From: JANMDN01 sp031376285
Lineage (GTDB): Bacteria; Actinomycetota; Thermoleophilia; Miltoncostaeales; Miltoncostaeaceae
DNA: 31,657 nt
Reading direction: 5' to 3'
Assembly (NCBI GenBank): GCA_031376285.1
Contig: JANMDN010000079.1
Location: 1-31,657, forward strand
Part shown: positions 1-6,171 of the stretch, one piece after another
How positions within the stretch are numbered: position 1 is the first letter of the stretch
Layout of the letters: each line of letters begins with the position of its first letter
Notes under the pieces: model-generated
Seen by the model: the letters and a program-made list of their open reading frames with translations, nothing else
Database searches by the model: none
Told to the model about the DNA's origin: nothing
Program-made: the position numbers and the translations under genes

Positions 1-1
1 C

Positions 2-241
2 CTGTTCGTTGGTGTTCACTACCCCACAGACATCGCGGCGGGATGGTTACTCGCCGCCGCCGCCGTCACCGTCACTGTCGCCTACCTGACCGGGGCGGCC
101 CGTGTCGCGACCTCTCGCCGATTCCTCGACGCAGAGCGACATACAGTGCGCCCCTCGGGCTCGGATCCGATCAGGAAGCGGCTCGGCAACGGGGCAAGTA
201 CGCAACGTCACGAGCCCATTCGACGCCCCCAAGCGAGCTGA
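2..241 (+). CDS. PAP2 superfamily phosphatase, C-terminal fragment (cut by window edge)
   Basis: This frame is open from the first bases of the window to a TGA at 239-241 and has no start inside the window, so only about 79 C-terminal residues are seen. It opens with LFVGVHYPTDIAAGW, which matches the third catalytic motif of type-2 phosphatidic acid phosphatases (SRxxxGxHxxxD); the His and Asp are both present. A short hydrophobic Ala/Val/Thr segment follows, as expected for the last membrane helix, and then a polar, Arg-rich cytoplasmic tail. Family members remove phosphate from lipid phosphates or undecaprenyl pyrophosphate at the membrane. The substrate cannot be told from this fragment. 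The gene lies just outside the integrative element. Confidence 0.72.
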   Translation: MFVGVHYPTDIAAGWLLAAAAVTVTVAYLTGAARVATSRRFLDAERHTVRPSGSDPIRKRLGNGASTQRHEPIRRPQAS

Positions 242-352
242 AGCGTTGACCAGCGTACGAACATTTGACGCCAACGTCGGTGTGGGGTGTGTCTACAACG
301 CCCGCCGACGCGACCCGCGGATGAGCGGTCGGTTGGACGACTGATGGCGCTC

Positions 353-376
353 CCCGGCTCCACTCGCGGAGCCGGG
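353..376. terminator. Perfect 9-bp hairpin, possible terminator
   Basis: CCCGGCTCC and GGAGCCGGG are exact inverted repeats around a six-base loop (ACTCGC). There is no T-tract on either side. It lies about 110 bp after the phosphatase stop codon, in the 287-bp stretch (242-528) where I see no gene. A factor-dependent or weak intrinsic terminator is possible. The strand is not decided by the sequence. Confidence 0.35.
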
Positions 377-528
377 TGCATCCCCCGCGGGCTCGCGTCC
401 GCCCGTTCGGGCCTGCCACGCGCTCCGCCTGGGGCTCACGCCGACTGTCTCGGACCACATTGGCCAAAACGACTGTTTCGCGGTGGCGACCAACATCCAT
501 CAAACCCAGTAAGGACGCCTTCTGCGGG

Positions 529-575
529 GAGTGGGCCGTCTGGGACTCGAACCCAGGACCTTGGGATTAAAAGTC
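529..575 (-). repeat. Distal att copy: 3' fragment of tRNA-Lys
   Basis: On the minus strand this is the anticodon loop (with TTT anticodon), variable region, T-arm and acceptor 3' strand of tRNA-Lys, plus a few bases beyond the 3' end. It diverges completely from the intact gene after position 575, within the anticodon stem. The only mismatch inside the repeat is 545 (A) versus 3364 (G), in the T-loop. No 5' half is present, so it cannot make a tRNA. Confidence 0.8.
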
Positions 576-684
576 GCAACCGGGCGCCTCTGCCGGTCTC
601 GGCTGGACATCCGGAAACGCCGTCCCTGCGGGGATACAGCGGACGTCGGGTCGATGGCCGTCTCGGTCCGTCGCTGGGGCTCGT

Positions 685-703
685 GTTACCACGTTGTTAC
701 CAC
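685..703 (+). repeat. Two GTTACCAC direct repeats, 11-bp period
   Basis: GTTACCAC occurs at 685-692 and 696-703, so the copies start one helical turn apart, about 110 bp inside the left att copy. Recombinase arm sites or excisionase sites are often arranged this way near an attachment site. With only two copies this is weak evidence. The surrounding stretch 576-774 shows no gene I can support. Confidence 0.3.
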
Positions 704-774
704 CCGGGATCCCGCTTCGCGTCCCCAGTGGCTTTCGATGAGGCCCGCCAGCCGGTGGTGGCACAGCGGTGCGG

Positions 775-1054
775 CTACGCGACGTCGGGGTAGGCGCGCA
801 GGGCCCGTCTGATGACATCGCTGGTCGTTCGCGTCATTCTTGGCGGCGAGCTTGTCAACTGCTTCTCGCAACTCGGGGTCGAGCCGAATGGGGACCACCG
901 CGGCTGGCCCGGAGCCCATTGGTCGGCGTCCCCCACAGCGGCGTAGTGCATCGGGGTCGTAGCCAGCCTCTGCCTCGGCCGCGAGGCGTTCGACGACTTC
1001 GTCGGTGACGAGGTGGCCGCGAGAGGTTCCGTAGGTCTCCTGTGTCTTTGGCAT
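775..1054 (-). pseudogene. Ribbon-helix-helix (CopG-type) antitoxin, frameshifted
   Basis: Starting from ATG at 1054 the protein reads through a typical N-terminal region (TDEVVERLAAEAEAGYDPDA) and then VVPIRLDPELREAVDKLAAK, the beta-strand and first helix of an RHH DNA-binding domain. Near 823-832 the frame is lost. One frame over, SDVIRRALRAYPDVA follows directly and ends at a TAG (775-777). That is the expected second helix and end of the family. A single-base indel therefore splits the domain. RHH proteins of this kind are usually antitoxins or plasmid copy-control repressors. No toxin partner is visible beside it. The product as encoded would lack the second helix and be inactive. Confidence 0.6.
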
Positions 1055-1193
1055 GCCCGCGTTTCCGTCAGTCAAGGCAAGAGATCGTCGCTTCAGTGGA
1101 CGTGAATGGATACGGGCTTCGTGCTCGCTTGTCTGATCGAGGGAGCGAGTGTGACCCCCGCTCCATTCCTCACCACGTAGCGTTTTGTGGGTC

Positions 1194-2336
1194 TCAGAGT
1201 TTCCTCGGTGACGCGAGTACCACGCCTGCGGGTACCGCTCGGATGCGTTCGGCGAGGTCGAACTCGTCCGCGCCTGCGTGAACGACCACGATGTGATCGA
1301 GTCGGAGATCGGTCAGTGCCTTGCGCATCGATGGGGTGAGCTTGGGCTGGTCGGTCCGTTTAATCTCGACGCCGATCCGTTCGCCGTGTTGCTCGGCGAA
1401 GAGGTCGATCTCGGCGCCCGCCTGGGTGCCCCAGAACCATGGGCGTTCGACCGAACGGGATGCCACCAGCTGCTCGACGATAAGTCCCTCCCAGCTCGCT
1501 CCGACCTTTGGATGACTGAGGAGATTCTCGGGGCTGTCGATACCCAGGAGGCGGTGGAGGAGGCCCGTGTCCCTCACATAGACCTTGGGCGAGCGAACCT
1601 GGCGCTTTGAGAGGTTCTCGAACCACGGCTGGAGCTGCCGGACGACGAGCGCGTCGGTGAGTGCGTCCAGGTAGCGTCGGATGGTGGACTGGGAGACGCC
1701 GAGGGCCCGGGCGAGCTCGGCACCGTTCCACGTCTGAGCGTGGTAGTGGGCGATCATCGTCCAGAATCGCCGCATCGTGGTAGGGGGAATCCGTATGCCG
1801 AGGTTGCCGAGATCCCGCTCGAGGAAGGTGCTGATGTAGTCGTCGCGCCATGCAGCGGACCGGGCATCGCTCGATGCTGTGAACGAGCGAGGGAGACCGC
1901 CCCTCAGCCACAGCGTGTCGAGCGCGTCGGGCCCGACGTCCGCAAGTTCGAACCCTCCGAGCTCAACGAGCGCCACTCGACCAGCGAGTGATTCCGATGC
2001 GATGCCGACAAGCTCCGGCGATGCGCTACCGAGGAGGAGAAAACGTCCGGGGCCCTCGTCGGCGTCGGCCAGTACGCGCAGTATCGGGAAGAGGTCCGGC
2101 CGCCGCTGGGCCTCGTCGATGACGATCGTCGGGCCAGGCGTCAGCGTGAGCGTCGGATCGCCAAGCCGCGCGAGGTCACGTGGGTCCTCGAGGTCGAAGA
2201 GCCGGTGACGCTCGGGCGCGACCACAAGCCGCGCGAGCGTGGACTTTCCCGCCTGGCGAGGACCGGTAAGGAGCACGATCGGTGACCTTGAGAGCGCCTC
2301 ACGAAGTCGAGCCTCATCTTCCGACCTCGGGATCAC
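1194..2336 (-). CDS. AAA family ATPase with DUF4143 C-terminal domain
   Basis: The protein has 380 residues. Walker A is GPRQAGKST (25-33), Walker B is IVIDEA (about 72-77), and a sensor-like LLGSAS follows near 101-106. A winged-helix segment (WNGAELARALGVSQSTIRRY, about 203-222) precedes the DUF4143 part. That part ends with a PD-(D/E)xK-like arrangement: AEIDLF with D311, then VEIKR with E324 and K326. GTG at 2336 is chosen because a TACAAT box lies 7 nt upstream and the reading MIPRSEDEARL fits the family start; the longer open frame upstream crosses that promoter. The role of the family is not settled; members are frequent on genomic islands and have been linked to defence or toxin-like roles. 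It is the only intact gene of the element. Confidence 0.85.
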   Translation of the reverse strand: MIPRSEDEARLREALSRSPIVLLTGPRQAGKSTLARLVVAPERHRLFDLEDPRDLARLGDPTLTLTPGPTIVIDEAQRRPDLFPILRVLADADEGPGRFLLLGSASPELVGIASESLAGRVALVELGGFELADVGPDALDTLWLRGGLPRSFTASSDARSAAWRDDYISTFLERDLGNLGIRIPPTTMRRFWTMIAHYHAQTWNGAELARALGVSQSTIRRYLDALTDALVVRQLQPWFENLSKRQVRSPKVYVRDTGLLHRLLGIDSPENLLSHPKVGASWEGLIVEQLVASRSVERPWFWGTQAGAEIDLFAEQHGERIGVEIKRTDQPKLTPSMRKALTDLRLDHIVVVHAGADEFDLAERIRAVPAGVVLASPRKL

Positions 2337-2343
2337 GAGATGG

Positions 2344-2349
2344 ATTGTA
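2344..2349 (-). promoter_or_regulatory. -10 box TACAAT of the DUF4143 ATPase gene
   Basis: On the minus strand TACAAT is followed after 7 nt by the GTG start at 2336. That spacing puts the transcription start at or next to the first codon, so the mRNA is probably leaderless. No convincing -35 box is seen. Confidence 0.5.
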
Positions 2350-2426
2350 CCTCGTTTTACTGCGATTGCGCGAAAGAAATACAAGGCAAAACAGTTCGCC
2401 AGGTGCGGGTGTCGGGGGCCGGTCTC

Positions 2427-2450
2427 AGCCGTAGCTGTAGCCGTAGCTCC
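2427..2450 (+). repeat. 12-bp tandem repeat (AGCCGTAGCTGT-like, two copies)
   Basis: Two adjacent 12-bp units agree at 10 of 12 positions. They sit between the ATPase promoter and the start of recognisable transposase homology, so they may mark an old junction. Confidence 0.4.
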
Positions 2451-2468
2451 TGTCGGCACCGCGACCGG

Positions 2469-2765
2469 CTGCACCGGGCGGGGATCCGCCCGTCGGTCGG
2501 AACGGTCGGGTGCGCGCTCGACGCGATGGCAGACGCGTGGGTTGCGACTTACAAGCACGAGTTGGTCCGTGGACGGGTCTTCCCCGGGATGGAGCACGCC
2601 GAGCACGAGACCCTCCGGTGGATCTCGTCCTACAACCACGAGCGGCGCCACACGCGCCTAGCCGGCCTCAGCCCGGCCGCGTACGAAGCGCAACGCTCCC
2701 CGGCGAGAACGACCGGCCCTCCGGGCCCCTGCAGGCCGTCCAGCCAGCCTTCTCGGGGGCGCTGA
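2469..2765 (+). pseudogene. IS3-type transposase OrfB, C-terminal remnant
   Basis: The frame AGIRPSVGTVGCALD, AMADAWVATYKHELV, then HERRHTRLAGLSPAAYE matches the end of the IS3-family rve integrase core (usual form: RPSVG..., NAMAESFW..LK.EL, YN..R.H..L...SPA.YE). The catalytic Glu of the DDE triad, normally in AMAE, is Asp here, and the preceding Asn is missing. Nothing upstream in any frame supplies the first two catalytic Asp residues or the OrfA helix-turn-helix. I see no terminal inverted repeats. It is a dead fragment, about a quarter of the normal OrfB, followed by about 30 residues of Pro/Arg-rich read-through to the stop. Confidence 0.7.
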
Positions 2766-3347
2766 CCGGCCGGCACCACATACAGTTGGTAAACCACGTA
2801 ACCGAGCCTCCAACACGACCGGGGTGCTTCAGGGTGCTACCCCCTGACCAAAAGTGCCGCTACATCTCCGAGAGAGTCCACCCTAGGCGCTGGCGCAATC
2901 GCTGGCGCATCGCTCCCTCGCTACTCGAATCAAGTCATCACTTTGCAGGGAAAGCGGCCCTTCCGGTTTCAGTGCGGCGGGCGGGTTCGAATGGGCGGGG
3001 CCGGGGGGGCGCTGGGCGGGCCAGTTGACGCCTCCTGTGTGGAGCAGGATCCGTAGATGCTCCTATTGCTTGTCAAGGGGTCGGTATGAATCGCCGTGGA
3101 GATGACCATGGGATTTAGCGTCCCGCGGTCAACCGCGATTTTGACCTCTCCGCGTGCCCTCCGCCAACAAGCAGGAGTCGAACCCATGGCAGCAAGCCAT
3201 TTGTGACGAAGCAAGCTGATGCTCCGGTAGGCATTTCGGAGGTCCGGGAAAGACCCGTGTTGCACTTCTGTTGTCACCCAGTCCTTCCAGCACGAGAAGG
3301 ATGGCCCGTAGAGAGCCACGAATCCCAGTCAGGAAGCCAGTCTCAGT
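2766..3347. other. Stretch without a supported gene inside the integrative element
   Basis: No frame on either strand gives a recognisable protein; the longest minus-strand frame (2969-3319) has atypical composition and no motif. It contains a 12-bp tandem repeat at 2888-2911 (CGCTGGCGCAAT, CGCTGGCGCATC) and a G-rich tract at about 2985-3020. It may be eroded element DNA, or hold the lost integrase region next to the tRNA. Confidence 0.5.
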
Positions 3348-3394
3348 GAGTGGGCCGTCTGGGGCTCGAACCCAGGACCTTGGGATTAAAAGTC
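3348..3394 (-). repeat. Proximal att copy overlapping the tRNA-Lys 3' end
   Basis: This copy matches 529-575 at 46 of 47 positions. It covers the anticodon loop through the 3' end of the intact tRNA-Lys gene plus 3 nt beyond, so recombination between the copies would regenerate an uninterrupted tRNA-Lys locus. Confidence 0.8.
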
Positions 3395-3423
3395 CCCTGC
3401 TCTACCAGCTGAGCTAACGGCCC
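3351..3423 (-). tRNA. tRNA-Lys (anticodon TTT)
   Basis: Read on the minus strand the 73-nt gene folds as a complete cloverleaf. It has acceptor GGGCCGT/ACGGCCC, D-stem GCTC/GAGC, anticodon loop CTTTTAA, T-stem CTGGG/CCCAG with loop TTCGAGC, and discriminator A. The top pair of the anticodon stem is a G/A mismatch. CCA is not encoded (CTC follows). It serves as the integration target of the element at lower coordinates. Confidence 0.95.
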
Positions 3424-3431
3424 CCGAAGAA

Positions 3432-3437
3432 AGGATA
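3432..3437 (-). promoter_or_regulatory. Possible -10 box (TATCCT) of tRNA-Lys
   Basis: On the minus strand TATCCT ends 8 nt before the first base of the mature tRNA, a spacing that would start transcription close to the mature 5' end. No clear -35 box is seen, so confidence is low. Confidence 0.35.
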
Positions 3438-3506
3438 GAGGACGTCGCGCGGGGCCCGCCGAGGGTTCCGGCGGCGGTGCCATCACATACCATCGCTCGC
3501 TCCACC

Positions 3507-4700
3507 ATGGATGCCCTCACCGACTTCTTTCCGCAGCTCCTCCTTGTCGCCGCGCTCCTCCTTGCGGCCCTCGCTGCGGCGCCGTTTGCCGGCCGCATCG
3601 GGATCCCCGGGCCCGCACCATTTCTCGCGGTCGGGATCGCCGCCGGGCTTGCCGGGATCGCCCCCGTCGATGAGCTTTCCGCGCTCCATCTCCAAGAAAT
3701 CGGCGTCATCGCCCTCTACGCCATCCTCTTCCATGGCGGCCTCGCGACCGGGTTTCGCGCGTGGCGCAGCCACGCAAAGCCCATCCTTGTTCTCGGCATC
3801 CCGGGAACCGCGGCGACCGCCGCGCTCCTTGCCACCTTCGCCCATTACACCCTCGGCCTCGAATGGGCGCTCGCAGCATTCGTCGGCATCGCCCTCGCAC
3901 CCACCGACCCCGCCGCCGTCTACGCCGTCCTCAGGCGCAGCAAGGCCGCGACGCCGCGGACGATCCTCGAAGGTGAGTCCGGCTTCAACGATCCCATCGG
4001 AATCTCGTTCATGGTCGTCGCCGTCGACCTTGTCGCCCATGACGACGCATCCGTCGGTTCCGGCGCCATACGTCTCTCACAGGAACTTGGGATCGGACTC
4101 CTTGGCGGCGTTATCGGTGCCGTGGCCCTCATCGGTCTTCTCCTGGCGACCCCGCGGATCGACGAGAGCCTTCAAGGGGCCGCGATGGTCGTCGGCGCGA
4201 TCATCGTCGGCGCCGCAACCGCCTCGCTCCACGGCAGCGGCTTCCTCGCCGTCTACATCGCCGGACTCCTCCTCGCCGATCGTTGGACTGCCCAAGACGG
4301 AAGCCACCACTCCGTCCCGGAGGGGCTCTCCGCCATCGCCGAGCCCGTGCTCTTCGGGCTCCTTGGCGCATCGTTTGCGCCGCTCGTCGGCCTCGACGAC
4401 CTCTGGCAGGGCGTCGTGATCGCCATCGTCGGCGCCCTCATCGTTCGGCCCCTCGTCGCCTGGCTCTGCCTCCTTGGCAGCGGTCTCTCCCGCGGGGAGC
4501 GCGTACTCGTCTCATGGGGTGGTCTCAAGGGCGCCGTGCCGCTGCTGCTTGCGGCCTTCCCGGCGCTCGAAGCGCTCGAGGGCGCCGACGCATCGAAGGC
4601 CATTGTTCTCGTCGCGACGGCCGCATCGGTGGTCGTTCAGGGGGCCACGCTCTCGGGCGTCGCGCGCCGCTCACTGGGCGCGGACGCCTCCGACGGATAG
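3507..4700 (+). CDS. CPA1-family cation:proton antiporter (NhaP-like)
   Basis: The protein has 397 residues and is mostly hydrophobic, with about 11-13 membrane helices and no C-terminal regulatory domain. The CPA1 signatures are clear: APTDPAAV with D134 in the ion path, and EGESGFNDP with the N161-D162 pair typical of electroneutral Na+/H+ or K+/H+ exchangers. A late WGGLKGAVPLLLA segment is also characteristic. NhaP2-type K+/H+ exchangers carry similar motifs but are longer. ATG 3507 is preferred because a TACCAT box lies at 3487-3492 and the first helix then starts near the N-terminus; an in-frame GTG at 3477 is the alternative and would add ten polar residues. It may contribute to pH and cation homeostasis. 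Ion preference is not readable. Confidence 0.88.
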   Translation: MDALTDFFPQLLLVAALLLAALAAAPFAGRIGIPGPAPFLAVGIAAGLAGIAPVDELSALHLQEIGVIALYAILFHGGLATGFRAWRSHAKPILVLGIPGTAATAALLATFAHYTLGLEWALAAFVGIALAPTDPAAVYAVLRRSKAATPRTILEGESGFNDPIGISFMVVAVDLVAHDDASVGSGAIRLSQELGIGLLGGVIGAVALIGLLLATPRIDESLQGAAMVVGAIIVGAATASLHGSGFLAVYIAGLLLADRWTAQDGSHHSVPEGLSAIAEPVLFGLLGASFAPLVGLDDLWQGVVIAIVGALIVRPLVAWLCLLGSGLSRGERVLVSWGGLKGAVPLLLAAFPALEALEGADASKAIVLVATAASVVVQGATLSGVARRSLGADASDG

Positions 4701-4736
4701 CCTTCCCGTTCGAAGGCCGTGAGCGAGGGGACGACC

Positions 4737-5021
4737 GTGGCGATTCTCACCGAGGCGGAGCTTCAGACGCGCCTAGCGCAGCGGCCCGGCTGGGCGGCAA
4801 GCGGCGACCTGATCGTTCGGGAGTTCGAGCGGCCAGGCGGGTTCATGGGAGCGCTCGACTTCGTCAATCGGCTCGCCGAGGTTGCCGAAGCCATGGACCA
4901 CCATCCCGATGTCGCGATCTCTTGGAATCGCGTCACCGTCTCGATCGGGAGCCACCGGCTCGGTGGCGTCACCGACCAGTGCCTGCAGCTTGCGGCGGAG
5001 GTCGATCGCCTCGCCGGGTAG
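4737..5021 (+). CDS. 4a-hydroxytetrahydrobiopterin dehydratase (pterin-4a-carbinolamine dehydratase)
   Basis: This 94-residue protein matches the whole length of the PCD/DCoH family. The active-site signature MDHHPDVAISWNRVTVSIGSH carries the two adjacent His residues, the Trp and the later His. Known members dehydrate the carbinolamine formed by aromatic amino-acid hydroxylases and so regenerate the pterin cofactor; some bacterial homologues act in molybdopterin or folate metabolism instead. GTG 4737 is chosen over GTG 4719 because GAGGGG sits 6 nt upstream and the reading VAILTEAELQTRL is the usual family start. It lies 36 nt after the antiporter and overlaps the probable start of pyrD. No aromatic hydroxylase is in the window. 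Confidence 0.9.
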   Translation: MAILTEAELQTRLAQRPGWAASGDLIVREFERPGGFMGALDFVNRLAEVAEAMDHHPDVAISWNRVTVSIGSHRLGGVTDQCLQLAAEVDRLAG

Positions 5022-6096
5022 CGGCCTCTACGGCCGGTTGGCCCGGCCACTGCTCTTCCGGCTCGATCCTGAGCGCGCGCACGAGCTCGCCATCGGGTCG
5101 CTTGCGCGCGCACACCGCCTCGCGCCGATCATCGGTCGAGCCACGCTCGATCCGCGCCTTGGGCGCCATCTCATGGGCGTCGACTTCCCCAACCCGGTGG
5201 GCCTCGCGGCAGGCTTCGACAAGTACGCCCGCGCGGTCCCCGCATGGCCGGGCCTCGGCTTCGGCTTCGTCGAGGTCGGCACGATCACCGCGCACCCGCA
5301 GCCCGGGAACCCGACTCCGCGCATCTTCCGGCTTCCACTCGACGGTGCCCTCATCAACCGCCTCGGTTTCAACAACGACGGCGCGGCAGCGACCGCCGAG
5401 CGGCTCGCCGAATGGGACCGCCGCGGAGTGCTGCACCGTGTCCCCATCGGCGTGAATATCGGCAAGTCAAAGGTCACGCCGCTCGAGGCTGCCGCGAGCG
5501 ACTACCTCGCGAGCTTCCAGGCGCTCCAAGGCTTTGCGGACTACGTGGTCGTCAACGTCAGCTCTCCGAACACGGCGGGCCTTCGGACACTGCAAGGCGT
5601 GGATGAGCTCGAAGCGATCCTCGGTGGGCTCATCGCGGCCCGAGGGGGCGCGCGGCCGCCAATTCTCGTCAAGATCGCGCCGGACCTCACGCCGACCCAG
5701 GTCGAGGACGCCGTCGCGCTCGTTGAACGCCTCGGAATCGACGGTGTCGTCGTCTCGAATACCACCCTTGCGCGAGACGGTCTTCGCTCCCCCGTCGCCC
5801 TCGCCGCCGAGGCCGGCGGGCTCTCCGGCGCGCCGCTTCGGCGCCGAGCCACCGCCCTCGTGCGCGACGTGCGTCGGAGCCTCTCGCCGGGGCGTGTTCT
5901 GATCGGTGTGGGGGGCATCTTCACCGCCGACGACGCCTGGGAAAAGCTCGTCGCGGGCGCCGACCTCTGCCAGATCTACACGGGCTTTGTCTACGGTGGC
6001 CCTCGCACGGCCGCGACGATCAACCGGGGACTCTCGGCCCGCCTCACGGCCGAGGGCGCCGCCAGCATCGACGAGATCGTTGGAACCGGTGCGTGA
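4990..6096 (+). CDS. pyrD: Dihydroorotate dehydrogenase, class 2 (quinone-linked)
   Basis: It oxidises dihydroorotate to orotate in pyrimidine synthesis, passing electrons through FMN to membrane quinone. The N-terminal segment LYGRLARPLLFRLDPERAHE is the membrane-associating region found in class 2 enzymes. The catalytic loop NVSSPNTAGLR carries the Ser that acts as base in class 2 (class 1 uses Cys). GLAAGFDK, INRLGFNND, SNTT and the C-terminal IGVGGIF and QIYTGF are the FMN-binding motifs. The start is uncertain. TTG 4990, overlapping the dehydratase gene by 32 nt, keeps the conserved LYGRL segment (368 residues). TTG 5038 would cut it off, and ATG 4882 would overlap the dehydratase by 140 nt. 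No strong ribosome-binding site precedes either TTG. Confidence 0.93.
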   Translation: MRRRSIASPGSGLYGRLARPLLFRLDPERAHELAIGSLARAHRLAPIIGRATLDPRLGRHLMGVDFPNPVGLAAGFDKYARAVPAWPGLGFGFVEVGTITAHPQPGNPTPRIFRLPLDGALINRLGFNNDGAAATAERLAEWDRRGVLHRVPIGVNIGKSKVTPLEAAASDYLASFQALQGFADYVVVNVSSPNTAGLRTLQGVDELEAILGGLIAARGGARPPILVKIAPDLTPTQVEDAVALVERLGIDGVVVSNTTLARDGLRSPVALAAEAGGLSGAPLRRRATALVRDVRRSLSPGRVLIGVGGIFTADDAWEKLVAGADLCQIYTGFVYGGPRTAATINRGLSARLTAEGAASIDEIVGTGA

Positions 6097-6171
6097 TCCC
6101 ATGCGTCAACACGTCACGATGGTAGACGCCCCGACCTCATTCGAACCCGTTCACCCCGGGACGGGTGCGAG

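Larger units (their letters stand above)
529..3394. mobile_element. Degraded integrative element at tRNA-Lys
   Basis: The interval is bounded by 47-bp direct repeats with a single mismatch (529-575 and 3348-3394). The right copy is the 3' part of a complete tRNA-Lys gene; the left copy is an orphan fragment in the same orientation. This is the footprint expected when a tyrosine-recombinase element integrates into the 3' end of a tRNA gene and restores it. Inside are a frameshifted RHH antitoxin gene, an intact DUF4143 ATPase gene and a truncated IS3-type transposase. I found no integrase, excisionase or replication gene, so the element is either a remnant or one that depends on functions supplied elsewhere. 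Flanking genes (phosphatase, antiporter) look chromosomal. Confidence 0.68.

Noticed and set aside
3174..3185. A T-loop-like string (ggagtcgaaccc) suggesting a second tRNA or tmRNA end
   Set aside because: The flanking bases do not pair into a T-stem and no acceptor, D-arm or anticodon arm can be drawn on either strand.
2969..3319. Minus-strand open frame of 116 codons inside the element
   Set aside because: No motif or plausible domain, no ribosome-binding site or promoter, and Cys/Trp/Arg-rich composition unlike a real protein. The C-terminal part is a translated G-rich tract.
4882..4989. ATG 4882 as the start of pyrD
   Set aside because: It would overlap the dehydratase gene by 140 nt and add about 36 residues that match nothing in the family. 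A TTG near the dehydratase end fits better.
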